The translations under genes were made by a program, and so were the position numbers. A stretch of 46,629 bases of DNA. Origin: Rubrivivax sp. (lineage in GTDB: Bacteria > Pseudomonadota > Gammaproteobacteria > Burkholderiales > Burkholderiaceae_C). Positions within the stretch are counted from its first letter, which is position 1; each line of letters begins with the position of its first letter. Positions 1 through 6,957 of this stretch are shown here, in pieces. The notes below the pieces were generated by a model. It was not told the origin of the DNA and searched no databases. It saw nothing but the letters and a program-made list of their open reading frames with translations. Where the stretch lies: NCBI GenBank assembly GCA_004210455.1, contig SEFA01000060.1, forward strand, positions 1 to 46,629. The letters run 5' to 3'.

Positions 1-602
1 GCCCGGAGCCGCCCGCCCCGGCGGGGCTGCGTGTGCTCGTCATCGACGACGGCGCGCATCGCGCGGATCTGCTGCGCGACGAGCTCGCGCGCCAGGGGCA
101 CGAGGTGGTCGGCGTCATCGAACAGGCGACCTTGATCCACGACTGCGTGCTGCGCCTGCAGCCCGACGTCGTGATCGTCGACGCCGAATCGCCGACGCGC
201 GACACGCTGGAGAACCTCGCCACGCTCTCCGCGCAGATGCCGCGGCCGGTGGTCGTCTTCGCCGAGGACGAGGACCGCGGCACGATGCGCCGCGCGATCC
301 AGGCGGGCGTCAGCGCCTACGTCGTGGCGGGACTGCAGACGCAACGTCTGGCACCGGTGCTGCACGTCGCGATCGCGCGCTTCGAGCAGGACCTCGCGCT
401 GCGGACGGAGCTCAGCAACGCGCAGGCGCAACTGGCCTCGCGCAAGCTGGTCGACAAGGCCAAGGGCATCCTGATGCGCGAGCAGGGGATGGATGAGGAC
501 CAGGCCTACCAGCGGCTGCGCAAGCTCGCGATGGACCGCGGCGAAGCGATCGGGCAGGTCGCGCGACGCGTGATCGACGCGCACGACTTGCTGCGGGGCT
601 GA
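1..602 (+). CDS. nasT: NasT-like ANTAR antiterminator / response regulator (5' end outside window)
   Basis: The reading frame is open to the left edge of the window, so the true start is probably upstream; the first start-like codon inside is a GTG at 33. Numbered from that GTG, residues 1-120 form a receiver-like domain with acidic residues D5/D6 and a candidate phospho-acceptor D50 (VIVDAES). An ANTAR RNA-binding domain covers about 135-185 (KLVDKAKGILM, then QAYQRLRKLAM). ANTAR proteins bind paired hexaloop hairpins in nascent leader RNA and stop terminator formation. In nitrate assimilation NasT is held inactive by a partner sensor, NasS, which is not visible here. The nearby nrtA leader carries exactly such hairpins, so it is the likely target. 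Family assignment is strong; the specific target is inference. Confidence 0.88.
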   Translation, partial: PEPPAPAGLRVLVIDDGAHRADLLRDELARQGHEVVGVIEQATLIHDCVLRLQPDVVIVDAESPTRDTLENLATLSAQMPRPVVVFAEDEDRGTMRRAIQAGVSAYVVAGLQTQRLAPVLHVAIARFEQDLALRTELSNAQAQLASRKLVDKAKGILMREQGMDEDQAYQRLRKLAMDRGEAIGQVARRVIDAHDLLRG

Positions 603-687
603 ACGCACCGCCGCGGCGCAGTGGCGCCACAGGACGGTGCGTGCCGGCGAGCCCGCTGCTTCAGCCGATGGAGCGGCTGGCGCCGCT

Positions 688-1692
688 TCAGGCGCGACGA
701 CGCCGCGCGATGGTCCCCAGTGTCGCCAGGCCGGCGAGCATCAAGGCCCAGGTGCCGGGTTCCGGCACGACCGCGGCCGCCTGCGCGTAGTTGTAGCCGT
801 CGGGGCTTAGCGCAACGATGTTCTCCACCGGGTTGTTGTCGAGGTCCGTGACGTAGACGCCGCCCATGAGCATGCCGTTGACCTGGTTCGACATCGCGAG
901 CGCCCAGCCGTCGGTCTGGCCCCTGACACTGCTGGACCGGACCTCGGCCGTCACCCAGGACATCAAGTGCATGCCGAAGGTGATCGGCTCGCCGTACACG
1001 AACTGGAACATGAAGGCGCCATCGTCACGGATTTCCCAGGCGGAGTGGTTGCCGTTGCTCTGGATGTCGTACATGGCGTACGAGGAACCGGCCTGGGTAT
1101 GAGACGGCTCCCCCCAGGGCGGGGGCGGGACGCCGGTGCTCGACGCGCCGTAGCCGTTGGAGTAGTTCAATGCCGTGGCCTCGTAGGCCCCTTCCGGCCG
1201 GCCGCTCCAGGGGCTGAAGCCGCCGGTCGACACGTACTGACCCGTGTAGCCGCCCGCGGCGAGGCCGGCCCAGGCGACGGTGCCGTTGACGCAGGTCGAG
1301 CAGGTGATGGTGAAGGAGTCGTACAACGAGATCGACGATCTCACTTCGACATAAGCCGACCGGTCGAGGTCCTCGGTGTTCAGGAACACGCTGGCCGAGG
1401 CGAAGTTCGACAGGCCGGACCTGCTGCCTTGGCTCCAACCCGTCGCGGTGGCGAGGAGGGAGATCGTCGAATTCTCCGTGACGTTCAGGTTCGCCGAGTC
1501 CAGTTCGCCCGACGCGAGGTTGCCGAAGCGCGAGATCGGGCCGGCCGCGGGCGGGACTGCCCCGTCTCTGTAGATGACGGCCTCCTTGCTGCTGACGATC
1601 TCGAACGCCAGGGCCTGCCCGGACAGGCCGGCCGCGAAGAACGCAAGGACCGCGGCGGCCAGCGGCCGCACGCTCCGAACAAGAAGATGCAT
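688..1692 (-). CDS. PEP-CTERM sorting domain protein (exported, unknown function)
   Basis: The protein has 334 residues. It begins with an N-terminal signal peptide (MHLLVRSVRPLAAAV, cleavage probably after ALA) and ends with a classical PEP-CTERM tail: VPEPGTW, a short hydrophobic helix, then RRRRA. PEP-CTERM proteins are recognised by exosortase and sent to the cell surface or exopolysaccharide matrix. The middle is rich in Ser, Gly, Asn and aromatic residues, with a Cys pair (CSTC) near residue 130, and matches no enzyme I recognise. I chose the ATG at 1692 because GGGAGA precedes it and the signal peptide follows; a longer frame extends to 1809. It is divergent from nrtA, so the two share the 1693-2008 region. 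No exosortase lies in the window. Confidence 0.85.
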   Translation of the reverse strand: MHLLVRSVRPLAAAVLAFFAAGLSGQALAFEIVSSKEAVIYRDGAVPPAAGPISRFGNLASGELDSANLNVTENSTISLLATATGWSQGSRSGLSNFASASVFLNTEDLDRSAYVEVRSSISLYDSFTITCSTCVNGTVAWAGLAAGGYTGQYVSTGGFSPWSGRPEGAYEATALNYSNGYGASSTGVPPPPWGEPSHTQAGSSYAMYDIQSNGNHSAWEIRDDGAFMFQFVYGEPITFGMHLMSWVTAEVRSSSVRGQTDGWALAMSNQVNGMLMGGVYVTDLDNNPVENIVALSPDGYNYAQAAAVVPEPGTWALMLAGLATLGTIARRRRA

Positions 1693-1803
1693 GGAGGTCT
1701 CCCTTGCCGCATCGTTCACGGCGGCTTCACGGAAGGTAGTCCAGTGCGGGTCTGACCGCGGCCCCTTGAAACCGCTTCCGCAGGCACGCGGCATGCACGG
1801 CGT

Positions 1804-1819
1804 TGGCACGCTTCATGCA
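1804..1819 (+). promoter_or_regulatory. Sigma-54 type promoter for nrtABC
   Basis: TGGCACG-CTTC-ATGCA matches the -24/-12 consensus TGGCACG-N4-TTGCA with one mismatch. The invariant GG (1805-1806) and GC (1817-1818) are separated by exactly 10 bases. Transcription would start near 1830, just before the first leader hairpin. Sigma-54 promoters of nitrogen assimilation genes are normally activated by NtrC; I did not find a convincing NtrC site. Confidence 0.72.
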
Positions 1820-1832
1820 AGTGCATCGGCAA

Positions 1833-1933
1833 GCTCTCACAACGGCGTGAGGGCCGCCCCAAGAAGGTTCGGACAAAGGCGTCCGATCGTCCCCGCGCAC
1901 CGCGCCGGGTCGATCGTGACGCCTTTTTGTTTT
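1833..1933 (+). promoter_or_regulatory. ANTAR-type antitermination leader of nrtABC (two hexaloop hairpins plus terminator)
   Basis: P1 is an 8-bp stem (1833-1840 with 1847-1854, one G-U pair) closed by loop AACGGC. P2 is a 6-bp stem (1869-1874 with 1881-1886) closed by loop AAAGGC. Both loops have A at position 1 and G at position 4, the defining bases of RNA bound by ANTAR proteins. A 15-bp terminator stem follows (1875-1889 with 1911-1926, one bulged T) and runs into TTTTTGTTTT (1924-1933). The P2 loop and its 3' arm are also the 5' arm of the terminator, so the two folds are mutually exclusive. By family analogy, bound NasT or NasR-like protein stabilises P2 and permits readthrough into nrtA. 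Confidence 0.82.
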
Positions 1934-2008
1934 GGTCGATGCACTTTGATGGCGCGGCACCGCGCCACCCGGAGGTCCTGAATGCAACACGGTTCCCAGG
2001 AGGGTCTG

Positions 2009-3232
2009 ATGAGCGCTGAACGTCGCAAGCTGCTCGCCACCGGCGCGGCGCTGGGCGGGCTGGCCGCGCTGCCGGGCGGCGGCGCGTACGCGGCCGGCTC
2101 GGACAAGCCGGAGAAGGAGGAAGTGCGCATCGGCTTCATCCCGCTGACCGACTGCGCGTCGGTGGTGATGGCCGCCGCGCTGGGCTTCGACAAGAAGTAC
2201 GGCATCAAGATCGTCCCCACCAAGGAAGCCTCCTGGGCCGGCGTGCGCGACAAGCTCGTCAACGGCGAGCTCGACATGGCGCATGTGCTGTACGGCCTCA
2301 TCTACGGCGTGCAGCTCGGCGTGGCCGGTCCGAAGAAGGACATGGCCGTGCTGATGACCCTCAACAACAACGGTCAGGCGATCACGCTGTCCAAGAAGCT
2401 GGCGGAGGCGGGCGCGGTGGACGCGGCCTCGCTGTCCAAGGTGATGAAGAAGGACAAGCGCGACTACACCTTCGCGCAGACCTTCCCGACCGGCACGCAC
2501 GCGATGTGGCTCTACTACTGGCTGGCCGCCGCGGGCGTGAACCCGATGAAGGACGCCAAGGTCATCACCGTGCCGCCGCCGCAGATGGTGGCCAACATGC
2601 GCGTGGGCAACATGGACGGCTTCTGCGTCGGAGAGCCCTGGAACCATCGCGCCATCATCGACAGCATCGGCATCACCGCCGCGACCACGCAGGACATCTG
2701 GAAGGACCACCCGGAGAAGGTGCTGGGCACCACCGGCGACTTCGTCAAGAAGTACCCCAACACGGCGCGCGCCGTGATCATGGCGGTGCTCGAGGCCGGC
2801 CGCTGGATCGACGCCAGCCTGTCCAACAAGCAGAAGATGGCCGAGACCATCGCCGACAAGGCCTACGTCAACACCAGCGTCGACGCGATCAACCAGCGCA
2901 TCCTGGGCCGCTACCAGAACGGCCTGGGCAAGACCTGGGACGACCCCAACTACATGAAGTTCTTCAACGACGGCCAGGTCAACTTCCCCTGGCTGTCCGA
3001 CGGCATGTGGTTCCTGACGCAGCACAAGCGCTGGGGACTGATCAAGGAACATCCGGACTACCTCGGCGTCGCGCGCCAGGTCAACCAGATCGAGCTCTAC
3101 AAGCAGGCCGCCTCGGCGCTGGGCGTGTCGGTGCCCAAGGAGACGATGCGCTCGGCGAAGCTGTTCGACGGCGTCGTCTGGGACGCGAAGGATCCGGCGA
3201 AATACGCGGACTCGTTCAAGGTCCGCGCATGA
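2009..3232 (+). CDS. nrtA: ABC nitrate transporter, substrate-binding protein NrtA
   Basis: This 407-residue CmpA/NrtA-family protein would capture nitrate or nitrite in the periplasm. The N-terminus (MSAERRKLLATGAALGG) has an RR-x-x-L pattern and a hydrophobic stretch ending near AYA-AG, suggesting Tat export. Family features include IGFIPLTDCA near residue 40, the WAGVRDKLVNGELDMAH segment near 75 and MRVGNMDGFCVGEPWN near 200. I prefer the ATG at 2009, preceded by AGGAGG, over the in-frame ATG at 1982. It is first in an operon with nrtB (57-base gap) and nrtC and lies downstream of the ANTAR leader. Substrate is inferred from the neighbouring nitrate reduction genes; relatives carry bicarbonate or cyanate. 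Confidence 0.9.
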   Translation: MSAERRKLLATGAALGGLAALPGGGAYAAGSDKPEKEEVRIGFIPLTDCASVVMAAALGFDKKYGIKIVPTKEASWAGVRDKLVNGELDMAHVLYGLIYGVQLGVAGPKKDMAVLMTLNNNGQAITLSKKLAEAGAVDAASLSKVMKKDKRDYTFAQTFPTGTHAMWLYYWLAAAGVNPMKDAKVITVPPPQMVANMRVGNMDGFCVGEPWNHRAIIDSIGITAATTQDIWKDHPEKVLGTTGDFVKKYPNTARAVIMAVLEAGRWIDASLSNKQKMAETIADKAYVNTSVDAINQRILGRYQNGLGKTWDDPNYMKFFNDGQVNFPWLSDGMWFLTQHKRWGLIKEHPDYLGVARQVNQIELYKQAASALGVSVPKETMRSAKLFDGVVWDAKDPAKYADSFKVRA

Positions 3233-3288
3233 CGCGCGCCCCATCTGTCCCTTCAGCTTGCCCCTTCTGATCGACGCAGGAGTCCACC

Positions 3289-4209
3289 ATGGTCAGTGCC
3301 GTCTTCCATTCCGCCGACGACGCGTCGGGCGACGCGATGAGCGTGTCCGTCGCCACCCCCGTGCCGCTGGCGCGCGACGCGGCCAACGAGCCGGTGGCCA
3401 CGCCGGCGCCGGTCGCCCGGCCGCCGCGTGCCGGCATCGACTGGCGCGCCGTCTGGATGCGCGTGCTGCCGCCGCTGTGCGGCCTGGGCCTGCTCTGGCT
3501 GGTCTGGTTCGTCGCGACCATGAAGGGCGGCGAGTTCCCCACGCCGGGCCAGACCTGGGACGCGGCGGTGAAGCTGTTCGCCGATCCGTTCTATCGCAAC
3601 GGGCCGAACGACCAGGGCATCGGCTGGAACATCCTGAACTCGCTGCAGCGGGTGGCGCTGGGCTTCGGCCTCGCGGCGGCGGTGGGCATCCCGCTGGGCT
3701 TCATCATCGGCCGCTTCGAATTCGCGAGCCGCATGCTGTCGCCGCTGATCAGCCTGCTCAAGCCGGTGTCGCCGCTCGCGTGGCTGCCGATCGGCCTGCT
3801 GGTGTTCAAGAGCGCCAACCCGGCGGCGATCTGGACCATCTTCATCTGCTCGATCTGGCCGATGGTGGTCAACACCGCCGTCGGCGTGCAGCGCGTGCCG
3901 CAGGACTACCTGAACGTCGCCCGCGTGCTGCGGTTGTCGGAGTGGAAGCTGGTGACGCGCATCCTGTTCCCCGCCGTGCTGCCCTACATGCTGACCGGTG
4001 TCCGGCTGTCCGTGGGCACCGCGTGGCTCGTGATCGTCGCGGCCGAGATGCTGACCGGCGGCGTCGGCATCGGCTTCTGGGTCTGGGACGAGTGGAACAA
4101 CCTCAACGTGCAGCACATCCTCATCGCGATCTTCGTGATCGGGATCGTGGGCCTCATGTTGGAGTGGTTCCTCATGGCGCTGGCCAAGCGCTTCTCTTTC
4201 GATGACTGA
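3289..4209 (+). CDS. nrtB: ABC nitrate transporter, permease NrtB
   Basis: This 306-residue inner-membrane permease of the nitrate/sulfonate/taurine type has about six membrane segments. The first lies around residues 58-80, after an Ala/Pro-rich cytoplasmic leader of about 50 residues. The coupling (EAA-type) loop is at about 203-225 (VPQDYLNVARVLRLSEW), where it would contact the ATPase. GVGIGFWVWDEWNN near 265 is typical of NrtB rather than SsuC. The start has a good ribosome site (GCAGGAG) 8 bases upstream. It lies between nrtA and nrtC on the same strand with short gaps. Confidence 0.9.
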   Translation: MVSAVFHSADDASGDAMSVSVATPVPLARDAANEPVATPAPVARPPRAGIDWRAVWMRVLPPLCGLGLLWLVWFVATMKGGEFPTPGQTWDAAVKLFADPFYRNGPNDQGIGWNILNSLQRVALGFGLAAAVGIPLGFIIGRFEFASRMLSPLISLLKPVSPLAWLPIGLLVFKSANPAAIWTIFICSIWPMVVNTAVGVQRVPQDYLNVARVLRLSEWKLVTRILFPAVLPYMLTGVRLSVGTAWLVIVAAEMLTGGVGIGFWVWDEWNNLNVQHILIAIFVIGIVGLMLEWFLMALAKRFSFDD

Positions 4210-4272
4210 CCGTCCCGCGGTCAACGGCGATATCCAGGACATCCACGACGTTCGGGCATTCAGGAGATTCCG

Positions 4273-5076
4273 ATGAGCACTCCCTTCATCCGCGTGCAGC
4301 AGGCCGAGATGGTCTTCGCCAGCCGCAAGGGCCGTTTCCATGCGCTGCGCGAGATCGACCTCGACATCGCCAAGGGCGAGTTCGTGACGCTGATCGGCCA
4401 CTCGGGCTGCGGTAAGTCGACGCTGCTGAACCTGATCGCCGGGCTGCTGCGTCCTACCGAGGGCGGCCTGCTGTGCGACGGCCGCGAGATCGCCGGACCG
4501 GGGCCGGAGCGCGCGGTCGTGTTCCAGAACCACTCGCTGCTGCCGTGGCTGACCTGCTTCGACAACGTGCTGCTGGCGGTGGAGTCGGTGTTCGGCGGGC
4601 GCGAGCTGCGTCCACGCCTGATGGCGCGGACCGAGGAAGCGCTGCACCTCGTCGGCATGAGCCATGCGATGTTCAAGCGGCCGCATGAGATCTCCGGGGG
4701 CATGAAGCAGCGCGTCGGCATCGCGCGGGCGCTGGCGATGGAGCCCAAGGTGCTGCTGATGGACGAGCCCTTCGGCGCGCTGGATGCGCTGACGCGTGCG
4801 CATCTGCAGGACGAGCTGCTGAAGATCGTCGCCGCGACGCACAGCACGGTGGTCATGGTCACGCACGACGTGGACGAGGCGGTGCTGTTGTCCGACCGCA
4901 TCGTGATGATGACCAACGGGCCGGCCGCGACGATCGGCGAGATCCTGCCCGTGACGCTCCCGCGTCCCCGCGACCGCGTCGCGCTCGCCGAGGAGCCGAC
5001 CTACGTGCACGCGCGCAAGGCGGTGATCGATTTCCTCTACACGCGGCACCGCCATGTGGAGTCGCGCGCCGCCTGA
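4273..5076 (+). CDS. nrtC: ABC nitrate transporter, ATP-binding protein
   Basis: This 267-residue ATPase energises NrtAB uptake. Walker A is GHSGCGKST (42-50), the Q-loop is QNHSLLPW (85-92), the signature SGGMKQ (141-146) and Walker B VLLMDEP (160-166), followed by the D-loop and a switch His in VTHDVDEA. The SLLPW variant is characteristic of the nitrate/sulfonate/taurine group. It is a single-domain ATPase without the NrtA-like C-terminal domain of cyanobacterial NrtC, so it could equally be named nrtD. CAGGAG precedes the ATG. It is the last gene of the nrt operon; a REP-like hairpin follows at 5083-5116. Confidence 0.9.
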   Translation: MSTPFIRVQQAEMVFASRKGRFHALREIDLDIAKGEFVTLIGHSGCGKSTLLNLIAGLLRPTEGGLLCDGREIAGPGPERAVVFQNHSLLPWLTCFDNVLLAVESVFGGRELRPRLMARTEEALHLVGMSHAMFKRPHEISGGMKQRVGIARALAMEPKVLLMDEPFGALDALTRAHLQDELLKIVAATHSTVVMVTHDVDEAVLLSDRIVMMTNGPAATIGEILPVTLPRPRDRVALAEEPTYVHARKAVIDFLYTRHRHVESRAA

Positions 5077-5082
5077 CCCTTC

Positions 5083-5116
5083 TCTTCCTCTCCCGCTTGC
5101 GGGAGAGGGCAGGGGC
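5083..5116. repeat. REP-like palindromic element, copy 1
   Basis: CCTCTCCC-GCTTGC-GGGAGAGG forms a stem with 8-10 pairs, followed by GCAGGGG. The core recurs at 6865-6894 in the same orientation. It sits between the converging ends of nrtC and the ANTAR-PilJ gene and may help termination, although no clear T-run follows on either strand. Confidence 0.6.
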
Positions 5117-5148
5117 GGGGGCCAGCGGCGATGCCAGTACGGACGCCT

Positions 5149-6420
5149 TCAACCCAGGATGATCTGCAGACTCTGTTGGTAATGCCCCGTGAGCCATTCC
5201 AGCCGATCCAGCATGACCTCGCTGCTGCGGGCCAATCCTTCGGCCGCCTCGCGGCCGTGGGCGTCGCGCACGCTGCGCATCAGCCGGAGCCATTCCGCGC
5301 CGACCTCGGCAAGCAGCGCGCGGATCGCGTCGCTCGACAGCGGGGACGACTCCAGTTCCGCCAGTCCCGCGGCGAAGCGATCCAGACAGTCGAGCAGCTC
5401 TGCCGGCGTGCGCGCCGGCAGCAGGTCGACGAGCAGGGCTTCCTTCGCCAGCTGCTGGCTCAGCATGCGCTGCCGTCCGCAGACGTTGACGACGTGCAGC
5501 GGCTTGCCGCCACCGGACGCTGCGAGCGCCGTCGCCAGCGCGTCGGAATGCGTCAGCAGATCCTGCGCGGCCGCATCGGCGGCCGCGAGTGCTTCCACGC
5601 TGGGCTTGCCGACGAGCAGCGGCTCCAGCCGGCGCCAGGCGTTGACGACGGGGTCGAGCGGATCGGCGCGGGCGCAGGATTCGTCCTGCAAGGCCTTGGC
5701 GCGTTTTGCCTCAATGCCCGCGGCGCGTTGCGCCATCAGCTTCACCAGCCGCTGGCTGAGCATGCGCTGCTGGCCGGCGAGGTTCACCGCCTCCGCCAAC
5801 TGCGCCGACTGCACGACCGATCGGGCGACCTCGCCCAGCCGCAGATGCGCGTGCATCGCCGCGTCCCGCAACAGTCGGAACGCGCCGTCCTCGTCGAGAT
5901 CCCGAGCGGACATCAGCAGGCCCTTCGCGCGGTCGGTCCATTTGCGATCGTCCAGTTGCGCCCGCAGCGACGAGAAGCGGTCGAATGCCCCGACGGCCCA
6001 GCGCACCTGGCGACGCAGCGCGGCGGGATCGGGCATCGCGTCGAGGAGTACCTGCACCCCGGCGGCCATCGCGCGCTGCTGGAAATCGACGGGCATCCGA
6101 TCGTCGGCAGGCGCGACGCACACGCCCGGCAGGTTCAATGCGGCGACTTCGAGCGCAGCCAGCCAGTCCGATGCGTCGGGCCCGCAGGATCCGTCGGACG
6201 GGTCAGGGCCCAGGTCGAGCACGAACGCGTCCGCGTCCCGTTCCTGCGCGGCGCGCACCAAGCTGCCGCGTTCAGGCTGGTGCACGACTGCCGCAATCCA
6301 GTGCGCGGCGGGATCTTCGACCCGCGCGGCGGCGCCCAGCAGCAGCACGCGGCGCGGCCAGGTCGCGTCGTCGTCGGGATCGGAACCGGGCGAGGCGTGG
6401 GCTGACATGCGCGGCAGCAT
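5149..6420 (-). CDS. ANTAR protein with two NarX/PilJ-type nitrate-sensor segments (NasR-like antiterminator candidate)
   Basis: The protein has 423 residues from the chosen ATG at 6420, which follows GGGGCAGG; ATG 6408 is an alternative. Residues 1-145 resemble a degenerate receiver. An ANTAR domain lies at about 150-203 (WTDRAKGLLM, then GAFRLLRDAAM). The C-terminal half has two related helical segments with QQRMLSQR (217-224) and RQRMLSQQ (316-323). The first, in context AVNLAGQQRMLSQRL, resembles the nitrate-binding P-box of NarX/NarQ and PilJ N-terminal domains. No membrane segment is visible, so it should be cytosolic. It lies between nrtABC and nirBD, convergent with the first and divergent from the second. 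Direct nitrate sensing and leader-RNA binding are inferences from domains and context. Confidence 0.82.
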   Translation of the reverse strand: MLPRMSAHASPGSDPDDDATWPRRVLLLGAAARVEDPAAHWIAAVVHQPERGSLVRAAQERDADAFVLDLGPDPSDGSCGPDASDWLAALEVAALNLPGVCVAPADDRMPVDFQQRAMAAGVQVLLDAMPDPAALRRQVRWAVGAFDRFSSLRAQLDDRKWTDRAKGLLMSARDLDEDGAFRLLRDAAMHAHLRLGEVARSVVQSAQLAEAVNLAGQQRMLSQRLVKLMAQRAAGIEAKRAKALQDESCARADPLDPVVNAWRRLEPLLVGKPSVEALAAADAAAQDLLTHSDALATALAASGGGKPLHVVNVCGRQRMLSQQLAKEALLVDLLPARTPAELLDCLDRFAAGLAELESSPLSSDAIRALLAEVGAEWLRLMRSVRDAHGREAAEGLARSSEVMLDRLEWLTGHYQQSLQIILG

Positions 6421-6468
6421 AAGCCTGCCCCGGGCGATGGTCGGAGAAATCGACACGGCGGCACGTGC

Positions 6469-6484
6469 TGGCATGCGACTTGCG
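6469..6484 (+). promoter_or_regulatory. Sigma-54 type promoter for nirBD-nasA-cobA
   Basis: TGGCATG-CGAC-TTGCG keeps the invariant GG (6470-6471) and GC (6482-6483) at the required 10-base spacing. The predicted start near 6495 falls one base before the hexaloop hairpin, the same geometry as at the nrtA promoter. Confidence 0.65.
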
Positions 6485-6495
6485 ACGTCTCCGGC

Positions 6496-6628
6496 GTGGC
6501 GCAACGACGCGCCGCACCCTCGCGGGGCTCCGGTCCCGCGGTCTTCGCACCGGGTCGCCCGCGATCCGATGCCTCATCCGTCAAAAGGCCTCGCCGAGCC
6601 CCGCGCTCGTCGCGGCCTTTTTTCGTTT
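6496..6628 (+). promoter_or_regulatory. ANTAR-type leader and terminator upstream of nirB
   Basis: The hairpin 6496-6502/6509-6515 closes loop AACGAC, with A1 and G4 as in ANTAR targets. A long terminator stem (6583-6599 paired with 6605-6621, two mismatches, loop CCCGC) ends in TTTTTT (6618-6623) followed by CGTTT. I could not find a second exact A1/G4 hexaloop between them, unlike the nrtA leader. Attenuation with ANTAR-dependent readthrough into nirB is the likely role. Confidence 0.65.
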
Positions 6629-6805
6629 CCAGCCACCCACCGCACCTCCGCCATGGCAGCGTTCCGCATCTTCCTGCGCTCCGGCCACGCCCCGACACCG
6701 GGCTCGGCGTTCCCGTACCTCGCCTGCTCCTGCTGCATCGGGATGTTGAACAGCGCGCCGCGCCAGCGCGTGCCGCCGCGCTGGCCCGACGTCACGGCGG
6801 TGGCC

Positions 6806-6841
6806 TCCTTCGTGTCCTCCGTGTCCTTCGTGTCCTTCGCC
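6806..6841. repeat. Tandem 9-base repeat, four units
   Basis: The units are TCCTTCGTG, TCCTCCGTG, TCCTTCGTG and TCCTTCGCC, back to back. They are intergenic, immediately before the REP-like palindrome at 6865. Confidence 0.75.
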
Positions 6842-6864
6842 GCCACCGAGGCGCCCCTCTCACG

Positions 6865-6894
6865 CCCTCTCCCGCTTGCGGGAGAGGGCAGGGG
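6865..6894. repeat. REP-like palindromic element, copy 2
   Basis: CCCTCTCCCGC-TT-GCGGGAGAGGG shares its core and the trailing CAGGGG with the copy at 5083. Flanking CCCCTCTCACG and GGGGTGAGGG extend the imperfect dyad outward to about 6855-6900. Confidence 0.65.
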
Positions 6895-6957
6895 TGAGGG
6901 CAGGGCGCTCCCGAACACCACCCCTTCCACCCCCTCCTCCCAGATGGAGCGTGCCGC

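Larger units (their letters stand above)
6629..6957. other. Unexplained 330-base stretch between nir terminator and nirB
   Basis: This gap holds a tandem repeat (6806-6841) and a REP-like palindrome (6865-6894). An in-frame ATG at 6653 opens a 102-codon frame whose TGA overlaps the nirB ATG (ATGA). It has no clear ribosome site, no family resemblance and runs through the repeats, so I do not call it a gene. GGAG lies 8 bases before the nirB ATG. Confidence 0.5.

Noticed and set aside
603-687. Hairpins between nasT and the PEP-CTERM gene (603-642 and 672-687) as a terminator
   Set aside because: Stems exist (8 bp and 6 bp) but no T-run follows on either strand, so I did not list a terminator.
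1811-1830. An upstream hairpin (GCTTCATGCAAGTGC region) as the first ANTAR hexaloop
   Set aside because: It has a 4-5 base loop without A1/G4, and it lies within and just after the promoter, mostly upstream of the predicted transcript start. The true P1 is 1833-1854.
3253-5055. 600-codon minus-strand frame opposite nrtB and nrtC
   Set aside because: Low-complexity Arg/His/Gln translation typical of antisense to GC-rich genes; ABC motifs on the plus strand are intact.
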